Positions 34,225 through 45,272 of a stretch of 64,000 bases of DNA are shown here, in pieces. Source of the DNA: Ilyonectria destructans (lineage: Eukaryota > Ascomycota > Sordariomycetes > Hypocreales > Nectriaceae); assembly GCA_020740775.1 (NCBI GenBank), contig JAHEWK010000010.1, positions 2,418,001-2,482,000 of the forward strand, written 5' to 3'. Below the pieces are notes generated by a model that was not told where the DNA came from, ran no database searches, and saw only the letters and a list, made by a program, of their open reading frames with translations. Both the position numbers and the translations under genes were made by a program. Numbering within the stretch: position 1 is the first letter of the stretch; every line of letters starts with the position of its first letter.

Positions 34225-36104
34225 TCAAGAGATAACTGGCAACGTTAGGTAGTTGAGGTATTGAGGCCCAAAGTGAATATGGTTTGTGCCGCGAAACGTT
34301 TCAGGAGATCTGAAGAGCTGTTAGTCATCTTTTTGGTAACTTCCGTCAAAGCATTACCTGTCATTAGGATCGGTGTGAAGCCAAAATCCACTCCCTGCCG
34401 TATCCCTGGAGCTGATATCGAGAGCAAGTCGACCACCTACTTCAACCACGACATTTGTGGGCCATATTTCGATATCAACGGCATACACTTCATTGGGAAG
34501 AACTGGCAGTACATCTGTGGAATGGTAATCTCGGTGCGGCAACCATGGGCGGTGGTGAGAATGTTGAGAATTCACCTTTCGTAGGCTAGCACGAAGAGAG
34601 CCTCTGGATACGGGCACTCCTTCTCCCATCGACCCAGTATAAAGAACTTCTGTGCCGTCGGGTGAAATATGGCGGAGACTCAAAAACAAATCCATATCGC
34701 TCGGGGTGTTTCCACAGCCATCCTGGCCAACAGAGATATTGAGATGTGCCGTAATATGGCCGGTAATCTCTGTTTCCTCTCCAAATGGCTGTGATTGGAA
34801 AGAGATGATGGTCGAATCGGTCTCATTACCGAAAGCCGCATAGCTTGCGTTTGTTGTTTGAATATCTTCCGGCTTCGTAAATTGCAGCTCCTTGTTGGTA
34901 GTGAGGAACATGGGTGTATACTTAGTTCCTCCCAACGGCCAATCGCTCTCCTGTCTTCGCAAAAACTTCTGCTCGGCGGATGGGTCATTGAACCCTACGT
35001 TTCCCTTTCGCACAACTAAGTCAACCGGTGGGATGGCTCCCTTTGTCGCCCATCCAACCCTGTCTTGATCTTTCAAAAAAGCATCCAAGAAGCTTCGTTG
35101 CACTTCAACTTCTTCACGATAGTAGAAAGGTAAGTCGTGGCGACCAGTAATGAACCGAAGGTATTTGAGCTCAGAGCCTGCCAACATAAATCCTCGAACA
35201 TTCCCCCGGAGATGCAACATGATCCCGCCCCAGTTCGCCACGCTGAGTATCGGAACTTTGATATCTTCGAAGTTGAAGGTGGCTTCCGTGAAGGGCGGGT
35301 CATCTCTGTATCTGTGTTGGTGTAGCTGTGCTGGATCCGTGACTCGATTGGTCGCTAGATCATCCTCGTCCAGGTCACCGTCGATAGAATCGGGACACCA
35401 ATTCCGTGCAGCCCTTCCAGGGAGTCCATACTGGTTTGGGGCGACCTGACGATGAAACCACCCCGTGAAGAAGGTGTTGGAAAGAATGCCGCCGTGACGA
35501 GTTGATTCATCGTATTTGTCCGAAAATCCTTCCCAAGGGATGCAGGCTGCCAATCCTTTGGGGTTCAGCGCTGCAACCGGCCATTGGATGCCGGCATAAT
35601 AGCTGACACCCAGCAAACCGACCCTTCCATTTGACCAAGATTGCTCAGAGGCCCACTCTATCATATCATGGAAGGCTTGAACCGTGGACGTGGATTGGAC
35701 GTTCAGAAGCCCCGGAGACTGCCCAATACCGGGTTCGTCGCCTCGGACGACCACATAGCCGTGATCAGTCCAATAGTCTGGTGTAGGGGTTTCCCACGCA
35801 GAATGCTCGGTTTGATGAGCGGAGTCAATTTCTGCAAAGCTGTTTGGATTAAACCTATTGATAACATCTTAGTGAAAAGGTTTGGATGCAGCAGGCTGAC
35901 ATACACTTTATAAGGAACATCCTTTCCATATGGCCCAAGAGTGGCGATGACTGGAAACTTTTGTCCATTCTCGGACTCTCGTGGTCGATAAACATTGCAA
36001 CGAATCACTCCACCGGATTTCAGGGGGACCGTCACATGTTGCTCGTATACATACGAGTAGCTTGTCGAGTCGACAATCCGAATATCTCGGAGCTGTGGAT
36101 CCAT
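34225..36104 (-). CDS. CocE/NonD-type hydrolase (X-Pro dipeptidyl-peptidase S15 fold)
   Basis: Exons 36104-35905, 35839-34358 and 34309-34225 give 588 residues. The N-terminal alpha/beta hydrolase part reads VIATLGPYGKDVPYKV, then across the first junction FAEIDSAHQTEHSAWETPTP, YWTDHGYVVVRGDEPG.G.SPG, and the nucleophile elbow GLLGVSYYAG (Ser146). FITGRHDLPFYY and SFLDAFL follow. The C-terminal half is the S15/CocE jelly-roll domain (GHITAHLNISVGQDG.TPSDMDLFLSLRHISPDG, AVDIEIWPTNVVVEVGGRLALDIS), ending in HIHFGPQYLNYLTLPVI from exon 3. Family members hydrolyse esters or acyl groups of small molecules. No secretion signal. It is divergent from the MFS transporter, and the shared promoter has paired CGGAG sites. 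Confidence 0.94.
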
Positions 36105-36623
36105 GTTTGTTTGCGCTATCAAAATGCGAAATGAGGTGACTATGTTGATGGCAGAGTATTATTTGCTGTTGAGCAGCTGGGGTATCTTGCAGGTTCTTAA
36201 ATGGGTCTGCTCATTCGACTGGTAAGTAAGGGGCAGGCCATCGGCATCGGAGACAGGTGCGTCCTCCGATTCGCTGACGCTGGAACAGACCTGGCGATGC
36301 GAGACTGCTCCTAACAGAGGTGCCAAATTGAGTGATTAATCGGAGTTTTCGGAGAATCCATCACTTGGCTGCGCAGATGACGCAACACGAATTGACTGGC
36401 ATGGTAGTAATTAGAGTGGGGGGTTTTCTACAAGCGAGTAGCGAATCGGGCTGGAGCAAGTACACCCAACGTTCGGTCCGAACATATAGCATTCTGGTAC
36501 AGAACTTTTGCCAACAGGAAAATCCCGAGGCCTCACAGGCATTCCTTGAACGCAGGTACTTTATTGCCATCGGATTTGTATCAACAGGCACCCCGTGAAC
36601 CGAGATATCAGGCTGAATAGACC
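36105..36623. promoter_or_regulatory. Divergent CocE/MFS promoter with paired ATCGGAG sites
   Basis: ATCGGAG at 36246-36252 faces its inverse CTCCGAT at 36264-36270, 11 bases apart. Further direct copies are ATCGGAG at 36339-36345 and TTCGGAG at 36348-36354. Inverted CGG half-sites are the usual target of Zn2Cys6 dimers. I infer common control of the two genes. Confidence 0.5.
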
Positions 36624-39098
36624 ATGACCACCCCAGAAGCCCACACTGTGTCGTGGGAGGAAGGCGACCAGAAGCCGGCGAACCCGAGGACGATGAGCAA
36701 AGCACGCCGCTGGTTAATTGTAGTGATTGTGTCCTCGGGATCCCTTTGTGTGCAAGTACCCCCGCCATGGTCAACCACTCATCGCATTAACATTGAGCAG
36801 GGCTTGCGCATCATCGCTCTACGCCAGTGCAGAAGAGAATTTACAGATTGAATTTGGTTGCTCGAGACAGGTTGCCACACTAGGTCTCTCGCTGTTTGTC
36901 TTCGGCCTGGGTCTCGGTAAGATCATGAAGAGTATGGAGGCGAGGCAATACAAGTTAGCTAATCGGGTCTGGAAATGCCAGGTCCCATGATTTTGGCTCC
37001 TCTATCAGAGGTGAGAGTTCTCAACGCCAGGGAGATCTTTCTTACGCATTTATTGTTAACCAAGTTATAGTTTTATGGGCGAAGACCTATTTATGTTTGC
37101 TCGTTCTCTCTCTTCGTTGTTTGGTCAGTCCAAGTCCGTATTTCTGATGAATCCCACTCATGTCCTGATCAGGCTCTTACCTTGTGCTGTCGCGCAAAAC
37201 ATGCCGACGATGCTCGTTGGCCGGTTTTTCGACGGCTTTGCTGGCAGCGCATTCCTTAGCGTTGCAGGCGGTACGGTTAGCGATCTTTTCTCAGGTCACG
37301 AGCTTTCAGCACCAATGATGGTCTACACTGTGCGGTTCGACGTACTTGAATCATTTTCGTGTGACTAACATGTTTATTAGGCTTCCCCTTTTCTTGGGTA
37401 TGTAACGTATACACTCGACGCAAGCAATGGAACGAAGACAGCATCTAATCTAGCTTCCATATCATTCATTATTGTCTCTAACATCGCAATAGACCTGAGC
37501 TTGGCCCATTGATTGGTGGGTTTATCAACCAATATTGCCCCTGGCGGTGGTAAGGAGAGCCCCTGTTTTGATGTATGTCAAAACTGGTATTAAGGAGTGT
37601 CAGGTCCTTTTACTTCCTCCTCATCTGGGGCGGGATAGAGTTGGTCTTAATCTTGGTATTTGTACCAGAAACACACCATCCTATATTGTTATGCCAGAAA
37701 GCGCGAAGAATTCGCCTTGAAACTGGCGACAACAGATGGAAGGCACCAATGGAGCCAGATCCCAAGAGGATTGCATATGCAGTACTTGACTCATGCAAAA
37801 GGCCATTCCAACTTCTCATCTTCGAACCAATGGTAACATGATGAACTTGATCAGCTTTATGCCGCGTTGCTAAGTCTTTTGTGTAGTGCCTAAATCTTTG
37901 CATCCTGTCAGCAATCCTGCTTGGTATCTTGTATCTCTTCTTCGGTGCATTTCCACTGATCTTTTCAACCTCTCATAATTTTACACTCTCTCAAAGCGGG
38001 CTGTCATTTCTGGGATTATTAGTCGGAATGATCTTTGGCATAATCAGTGATCCAATTTGGAGCAACCATTACCAATGTTTAGTTCGACGGCGAAACGCAG
38101 AGAGCGAGGAGGTTGATAGTCGTGCGGACCCGGAATTTCGACTTCTCCCCTCTATTGTGGGCTCAGTTATCATCCCTGTTGCAATATTTGGTCCGCCAAT
38201 GCACCTAAGATTGTTGTAGGAATACTAACACAATTTCAGGGTTTGGCTGGACAACTTATTCATCAGTATGTGCTATAATTCAAGTTGGTATATGTTGGCA
38301 AGTCTAAGACATACTTGGCAGATACACTGGATTGGTATGTGAAGCACGAGTGATGTTTGATTGCACCGCCGTGCCATCACATTTAGTTCAAAGAACCATT
38401 CTGACGGAATTTAGTTCCAATCATCTTTTCCTCTTTTTTCGGGTGAGTTATTCAAGATATATGCTTAAAAAATTGCTAACTTATACGTTAGCATGGGGTA
38501 CGTAATACTGGCTGCTGCACATGGCAAACAACGCGGAAATCATCATGAACTAATCACTCCATCTGTTCACCACGCGCAAAAGAATCATTTTAGTATACTC
38601 CGCAATTTTTACATTTCTTGTGGATTGCGTATGTGTTCATTTCATATCTGGTTTACTATTCCTGACTTTGAATCCAGTATCCGATGCATGCTGCTTCTGG
38701 TAAGCTTCCTTTGCGTCATGCTCCATGCAAACACAGCTCACAACTATTGGTTTCATAGCTCTGGCAGCAAACAGTTTCGTCCGATCGAACTTTGCCGCAG
38801 CCTTCCCATTATTTGGATACCAAATGTACCAAGGCAAGTCGAAATTTTAACCGTCTTGCCCTCTAAGGTCTTACGTTCGGTAGACAAATAACCTAACAAT
38901 GGTTCCAGGCATAGGACTTCAGTGGGCTACGTCTGTATTGGCATTTTTGGCTCTGGTCATGTCGCCGTGAGCGTTCCCGGATATGTTGTTCAAGGCTTAG
39001 AATGCTGACACCGACGGTACAATACATTTAGCTTTCCTTATATCTTTTATGTTTTTGGAAAGCGATTGAGAAAGAACAGCAGGTTTTCAGCCAAATAA
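36624..39098 (+). CDS. MFS multidrug transporter (DHA1 type), 18 exons
   Basis: Proton-driven plasma-membrane exporter, 476 residues, intact once 17 introns are removed. Exons: 36624-36751, 36801-36916, 36982-37010, 37071-37123, 37173-37329, 37381-37397, 37493-37549, 37604-37832, 37887-38190, 38240-38265, 38322-38334, 38415-38442, 38492-38497, 38583-38628, 38678-38699, 38759-38833, 38909-38966, 39032-39098. All phases add up. Family motifs return only after splicing: ARRWLIVVIVSSGSLCV, FVFGLGLGPMILAPLSEFYGRRP (motif A), PCAVAQNMPTMLVGRFFDGF, GPELGPLIGGFINQYCPWRW (motif C), LVFVPETHHPI, ALAANSFVRSNFAAAFPLFG and FPYIFYVFGKRLRKNSRF. Introns 1 and 16 are GC-AG. Exons of 13 and 6 nt are unusual, and the 6-nt one is the least certain. 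It probably exports the substrate or product of the adjacent hydrolases. Confidence 0.88.
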
Positions 39099-40633
39099 GT
39101 TTGTTGAGATGGAAATCATAGACCGGTTACCTTCACAGCCCTTTTACCTATAGACAATATCCCTTATTTTAGGGGGGGGGAGGGGGGGTGGTATGGAGCG
39201 AAAGTTTAGGTTGGTGGTTCTCGAGTACGGGCTGTTCACTATGTCTCGAGATTAGTATATAGCTCCAACAGAGAGATACGCGCCTCTCGTCACTTAAAAC
39301 AACGTTTTCCCGTCCGTGAAACACTTAACGCTAAAGTCCGACAGAGGGCAAATGTCTTCGCATTCAATCTTTCACCTCGGGGAGGCTTTAATCTCTTGGA
39401 AGGAAGTAGTACATCAAGAATTGCGTCAGAAGGTTCTGAGGCTTAGACGGGTCTCAAATTAGATAGTTTTGACACAGACAAGGCTGAAATTATCGGGTAA
39501 GGGGTGAGACTGAGCAGTAGGAAAGGATTTCTCAATGACCTATCATCGAAATATCAACAGTTATGCAACTGGTCAACGGGGGTCAGTTCTAGGGCAGTTC
39601 ACCAGCTAAGGGTAATTGAGATTCTCTCCATGTTTCAAGACTAGCGACAGAGCAAGGCTATCGAGTTGCAGCGACAAATTCGCGGGTAGGTGCAAGCGTC
39701 AGATTCGACTTAGGGACGGGAACACCAGCAAGTTAATTTTCAACCTAGAGACGTGCAACAATCCTGACGAATATAATCTAGTCCTAATGGGAGGCTGGAA
39801 GAAAGGTGACGGAGATTAGAACCTAACTAGATATGATCTCTTTTCTCCAAAGGATGATCAGACCAACACAATAATTGCCACACCCAGAGGCATGATACCC
39901 ATGCCACATTACACAATACCTTTAATTTCTTGATTCTTTTGGCCAGGTTCCTTGATAAATGGCGGTAGCTCATTTTTTCCATTACATTTCTACAGCAATA
40001 TCGAAGTTAGGACTACATATGCAAGACCTGGGTCGAAGTCGTAGCCAGCATTCGTTCCTGGTCAGTCATTCCTTCGCTGCTATGGTAATTGGAGGGTGCC
40101 TTGTTTAAGTGTTGGCTAATGCCACGAGAAGGGGAAGCCAAGGAGAGATTCCCCTCAAACTATTTAGTCCTTAACCTAGATGTAGATATATCATAAGGGA
40201 TAAATATTTGGGTTTATAAGTCAGAAAGAGGAAGAAAGATAGAAAGGAAGAAAATCAGTTGACCTACAACGAAGGCGAACCGACCCGAACCGAGCCGGGG
40301 CTAGAGCAGGAATACCGAGAAACAACACATAAGGACCAAGGACGAGTTCACATGAGGGAAGGGAGTTTTAATAGAAACCCGGGTTTATAAACCCGAAGAA
40401 CTACTTGCGATGCGGGGAAAGGCGAAAAGGAACCACATATATGCCGGGAATATGTGCCGCATGGAAGTTACGGTCCGCGAATTTATTACCGGAACAGGAC
40501 GAACTAAGCATCACCTGAGTGCGTATTTCATCATAATCGGGCCGGCTCCAACCCGCGTAGTCATATAAGGCAGCGATAGTCCAATGGGCCAATCCTCCTG
40601 TCGGCTTGTATAGGCTATCGCAATTCGTTGACC
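39099..40633. other. Intergenic, 1.5 kb; G-run
   Basis: No gene. A G-rich run (nine G, A, seven G, T, two G) lies at 39172-39191. A purine-rich stretch is present at about 40221-40260. Confidence 0.5.
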
Positions 40634-42281
40634 ATGGTTTCTTTTCTCTCATCTCTTGTTGCGCTTGTTGCGACTACCGTCAGTGGCCGTTCCGCGAATG
40701 GCAATTCCCTCTCCCTTCAGACCACCAACGGGAGAGTACACGGGTTCGTTGATAGTAGGGCACCCAATGTGCGTCAATTCCTGGGTATTCCCTATGCCGA
40801 ACCCCCCGTTGGTCCTCTTAGGTTCGCGCCGCCTCAGCCGGCCGGGGAGTTTGGCAACTTTGATGCCATGTCGATGCCGCTTAGCTGCCCACAGACTTTC
40901 TCCAACAAGAGCGGTTCTATCTACAGCCAGCTCGTGCTCGAGTTTAACCTCCAGGGCCTCAACTCCACAGCTGCCACCGATGAAGACTGCTTGAAGCTGA
41001 GCGTGTGGGCTCCCAACAAGAAGCACCCGCCTGGTGGCCTACCCGTCATCATCTTCATCTACGGAGGGGGGTTTGGGACGGGAGGGATGGATGTTCCGTA
41101 CCAGGTGCCTCTCCAGTGGGTTCAGCGCACCGCCGACCACATAGTCGTGACCTTCAACTACCGGGTCAACCTCTTCGGTTTCCCCGGGTCAAGCGCCCTC
41201 GGTGTTGACGACTTCAACCTCGGCCTTTTGGATCAGAGGCTCGCTGTGGAATGGGTTCATGCCAACATCGCCGCCTTTGGTGGTGACCCGAATCGTATGA
41301 TCCTTTGGGGCCAGAGCGCCGGCGCAGCGTCGGTGGGTATCTACGGGTACTCATACCCCGACGACCCGATTGTTCGGGGCCTCGTTCACGATTCAGGTAC
41401 CGAGGGCCTGCTTCAATACTCGTACCCGGAGCAAGTGGCGTCCAACTTCACCTTTGTGGCGCACCACGTGGGCTGCGGTGGTCTCTCGCCGACAGAAGAA
41501 TTGGCTTGTATGCGCAAGGTGCCGTTCAAGATCATTGAGGACTTCCTATTAGCCTATAGCGAATCGAGAGAAACTCCGGGACTGAGCTTCCTGCCGGTCG
41601 TGGATGAGAAGCTCATCTTTAGCAACTGGACGGATCAAGCCGCCAAGAATAGGGTCGCCAAGATTGTAAGTGAAGGGAAGGGGAGAACAATTGAAGAAGA
41701 AGGAACGACATGTAAAGACTGGGCTGACATTACGTTACCATAGCCCGCCATTATCGGAACCAACAAGGACGAAGGTGCGTTTCAACCGTACGATCCCACC
41801 GACCCTGCCCAGGTTCTCGCCTTCAACACGACGCTCCAAGCCCTCTTTCTCTGCCCATCCGTCAAGTCTACAAAGTGAGTGAAGCTAAACTCCCCCATTT
41901 GCTGCTCACTCACCCCAGTTTAGAATCCGGGCTGCTGCAGGCCTCGAGACATATCGATACCGGTATGCCGGCAACTTCACCAACATTTCGCCCGTCTACT
42001 GGCTGGGAGCATATCACAGCTCCGAGCTACCTCTGCTGATGGGAACCCATGGCAACTTCCGCGAAAAGTCGACTAGCGAAGAATGTGCGGTCTCCGAGTT
42101 CATGCAGGATGCCTGGGTTGCCTTTGCCAGAGAGGGCGGCGCTGGCCTCGAGGCCATGGGATGGCCCCGATACGACAACAGCACTGCGGAAGGCTTGATT
42201 ATGCATCTTGGCAATGGGGATGTTGCACACACTGAGACTGCCGACTGGCTAGAGCAAAGGTGTTGGACGCTGGGTGGTTGA
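40634..42281 (+). CDS. Secreted type-B carboxylesterase/lipase
   Basis: Exons 40634-41665, 41744-41874 and 41924-42281 give 506 residues. An N-terminal signal peptide is evident (MVSFLSSLVALVATTVSG), so it is secreted or enters the ER. Family motifs: FLGIPYAEPPVGPLRF, EDCLKLSVWAP, oxyanion YGGGFGTGG (GGGF about 144-147), FNYRVNLFGFPG, the nucleophile motif FGGDPNRMILWGQSAGA (Ser228), GTNKDEGAF with the acidic triad residue, and GAYHSSELPLLMG with the catalytic His. Several N-x-S/T sites fit glycosylation. Substrate is an ester of unknown type. Its 3' end meets the convergent beta-lactamase-like pseudogene almost without a gap, and three dead genes follow it, so it may be the last survivor of a local cluster. 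Confidence 0.95.
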
Positions 42282-42289
42282 GGGAAACA

Positions 42290-43038
42290 CCACAGAGATT
42301 TCCGACCGCGTTGTAGTATCTCCCAGGATACGGGGACAGGGTCTCGAGTGACGGAGGTGCCACGTCGTCACAGTTCATTTCCTTTTCAACACCCTGATGC
42401 CATGCCAGCTCGGCGTCCACAGTCTTCTAAACCCAATCAGTGTACGAAACCTTTTCTAGGAAGTCGAATAGTGTTTGAGTGAGAAGTTGCGTCATCCAAT
42501 CTGCCATATCGCACATAGGTATTGTGTTTGTCAGAAGTATGATGGCGCTCTGGCTCTCTGGAAACAGATTGACACCAGAAAAGTTCCCTGGCATACTGCC
42601 GTAGTGTGCGATGATCAACTTAGGAGCAGACCCCTTCCCAACAACAGGAGCATCTCCTAGAAGGCCGTAATTGGGGCTGGTTTTGCACATCTGATTGGGG
42701 AGCTGGGTTCGAATCCAACCGAGTCCGTAGGAAGACTCACGAAGAGATGTGCCTGGGAGTGGGGTATGGGTCGACATGATCGTGGCGAGGTTCTTGAAGG
42801 GATTTCCGGGAGTGCTGCTTGAGCCGGTTTCGAATTGGTGAAGCAGTGCCTTGAGCATGGTTTGGCATATCGGGACGAGGTCCTTGATGCAGCTCACGAC
42901 GCCGCCAGCAGCCCCCATACCAGTAAGGTAGGCTACATGTAGCCACGTGTCTACAGATGAATCGGAGTGAGGCTCAAAGATAACCGAGGGGGCGGTGCCA
43001 TTGCGATCCTGATCATTATGTTCCCTTCTGCGGCACAC
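42290..43038 (-). pseudogene. Beta-lactamase-related serine hydrolase, truncated pseudogene
   Basis: A minus frame carries the C-terminal half of a fungal beta-lactamase-family protein: GAAGGVVSCIKDLVPICQ, LLHQFETGSSSTPGNPF, HTPLPGTSLRESSYGLGWIR, PVVGKGSAPKLIIAHYGSMPG, ESQSAIILLTNTIPMCD. A TAG at 42427-42429 interrupts it, and homologous sequence continues in the same frame beyond (VEKEMNCDDV..., SPYPGRYYNAVGN). The N-terminal half with the SxxK and YxN active-site motifs is missing; upstream lies the CmcJ-like pseudogene on the other strand. Family members hydrolyse amides or esters, but this copy lacks its active site. The stop is consistent with CAG to TAG. Confidence 0.82.
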
Positions 43039-43103
43039 GATTGTGATTTCACTCGACGCTTCTCAAGTCGATCCGTGTCTATCGCTATCACAGTATCGAA
43101 TAG

Positions 43104-44180
43104 ATGACTACACACGCGGACTCTTACAATGCTACGTTCAAGTATCTTCAATGGCAGGAGCTCTACGAGTCCGAGAAGCCTATTGAGATTTTAACGGACA
43201 TCGCCGAAATATCGGCCGATCGGCGAAGGTCGAATTGTATTTAAGTCCTCTCGCGATATTCAAAGAGTGGAAAGTGTCCGTTCAAGAGAGCCACAGTTCG
43301 ATCTTGACACTCACAGCTTTTCTCTGCATCCACATGAGACGAACTTCAATGGCGATTGGATGGATCGAGATGCCGTGGCTAGGCACTACATTCCTGAGAT
43401 AGAATTGTTTCTACAGAAGCTGGTAGTAGGCGCAGATCGTGTGTACACGTATGATTGGAGGGTAAGACCTGTTCTACCTACTTTTACATTTTTACTCTAG
43501 TAGCAATATGCCGATGATTTCAGATTCGCGATAGTACACGAGTCTTCCCTTCAGTCATGGATCTGTAGGACCCCACTGAGGCGTTACATCCTGCCACGCA
43601 GCCGCATGTTGGTATGTGAAACTGTTTTCTTGTCTAGCCTTGAATATTAATTTCTGCAAAGACTGCAGCGCAAACGACTGTATTTCCATGCTACGGCATC
43701 ATTTGCCCAGAGAGGCTGATGCTTTGATGCAGAAGCGCTACCGAATAATCAAGTAAGCTCAACGCTTGTGATTTCTTGATTCATTCTAGATTCTAATTTT
43801 TCTAGCAGCTGGCGCCCCCTTGAGCCTGTCCGTAGTTGGCCGCTGGACTTCTGTGACGGACGGACCATCGACTCTCGAGACCTGATTGCTGCTGATGGGG
43901 TGAGGAGAGAATTCGTGGGAGAGGGGCTTTGGTCACTAGAAAATACTACAAGTAAGTGGTATTACTGGCCAGATCAACAACCAGACAAATTCATCTTTCT
44001 GAAGATAGCGGATTCCGATATAAATGTGCCCTCTCGTCGTAAGTTGCTCTAACAACCTAGTCCCAGCGTCCCTGCTAACTGGTCTTCCAATGTGTCCATG
44101 CATCCTTTAGCACCGGGGAAGAAACCTGGGAGATCCCTAGGAGGAGTATCGAGATGAGGGTTTTTGTTTTCACGTCTTGA
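43104..44180 (+). pseudogene. CmcJ/AsaB-family oxidoreductase pseudogene
   Basis: The relic starts at ATG 43104 (KYLQWQELYESEKPIEIL) and contains the family order in spliced pieces: FDLDTHSFSLHPHETNF, ARHYIPEIELFLQKLVVGAD, YDWR | IRDSTRVFPSVMDL, MLRHHLPREADALMQKRYRIIN | SWRPLEPVRSWPLDFCDG, LIAADGVRREFVGEGLW, KWYYWPDQQPDKFIFLKIADSD and a final IPRRSIEMRVFVFT. Lesions: a one-base frame change at about 43236-43240, where the 5' part runs into TAA while homology continues one frame over, and a TAG at 43566-43568 after VMDL. The last intron join is also out of frame. Family members are non-haem oxygenase-like enzymes of secondary metabolism. This copy is dead as written. Confidence 0.75.
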
Positions 44181-44307
44181 TCACCTTGGGTGATCTGCCG
44201 ACCTCTGGATTTCCTGTCGGTGGCTTGAAGCGAGCCGAGACTCTATATCCAACAGGATCGAATTGACAAGATGCACAACTTTCGGATGAGAGACTAATCA
44301 AGGGACT

Positions 44308-45272
44308 TCAGGCCAAGATTATGAGGTGATAAGCAGACATGAATTGCTCTCGGAAACGATCAATCAGCCACTCTCTCTGTGAATTTGACAGTAACCCTGA
44401 AAGAAATGCATCTTCGCATCCACTTGGCCTTTGAACTGATATGTTGATATGCATACCACTCGTTGCTGGGGCCCAGGGATGAAATGTCACCACAATACCA
44501 TGTCGTGCGCACGTGTTGCGAATCGCTTCCATGGACCAGGTGTATGCATCCGAAGCCCGCATTGCCAGCATCGGTCCTAGAGTCAATTCATATTCATCTT
44601 GCTGTCCCTCAGCTTGGTAATGTTGAACCGGTATCCCCACACCTTCAAGAGCAGTCGAAATCTCGTCTAGAATAGGTCCCATTAACCTGTCTAGAGTTCT
44701 TGCCGATGAAGCCTGGTGAGGCGAAGGCTCCAACGGCATCAGCGCCTCCTTTGAGTCCCGCTTCAAACACAGAACTCTATCTCAATGCCAACAAGTATTT
44801 CAAGGTCCAGCCGACCAGCGGCTGTTAGAGCCTTGTGAGGAGAGTACCGGGGACAGAGCTCGTGGATTCCGGGTCCATCGCCTGACATACCGAAATAACA
44901 GAATACGAGCCCGTGACGAGAATCCCACGGACAGAGACACAGTGAGTTTAGGTCTGGAATCAGGTAGCATTGTCCAGCAGCGGAAAGAGGCTTATCTTGT
45001 GGCAAAGGAGAGGCGGAGTTGAGGAGAGTGAGGTATACTGGCGCCACACCAAGCCGCCTCCCAGCCCTCGTCAGCGATTTGAAGGGTCTGGCAGTGAGGA
45101 CTCTGGATCAGAGAGTGTTGCACAAATCCACCCATTGAATTTGCATAAACTGGACACTGGGGTGTTCGATAAGAAACGCCGATAAAATGTCGTCATCGGG
45201 TAGTTGGTATCCCAACCCGGAGGATTGTGACCTCTCGCTACCAGCACCGAAGGCCTTTTCTTGATCACTCAT
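44308..45272 (-). pseudogene. Glutamine-synthetase-like pseudogene, truncated
   Basis: From ATG 45272 (MSDQEKAFGAGSERS) a minus frame reads LPDDDILSAFLIEHPSVQF, MQIQWVDLCNTL and then TGA (45108-45110). The same frame goes on with the homologous SRVLTARPFKS, APVYLTLLNSAS, CYLIPDLNSLCLCPWDSRHG and LEILVGIEIEFCV. A one-base loss near 44765 then shifts the frame, and LKRDSKEALMP, VQHYQAEGQQDEYELTLGPM, DAYTWSMEAIRNTCARHGI, VVTFHPWAPATSGMHINIS follow. The catalytic C-terminal part (NREAPIR region) is not found. It resembles the fungal gamma-glutamyl-amide/GS-like enzymes that accompany catabolic or secondary clusters. A stop, a frameshift and the missing end show it is inactive. Confidence 0.82.

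Noticed and set aside
42700..42725. GGTTCGAATCC resembling a tRNA T-loop
   Set aside because: It lies inside the beta-lactamase-like pseudogene coding frame, and no acceptor stem, D-arm or anticodon arm can be paired around it.
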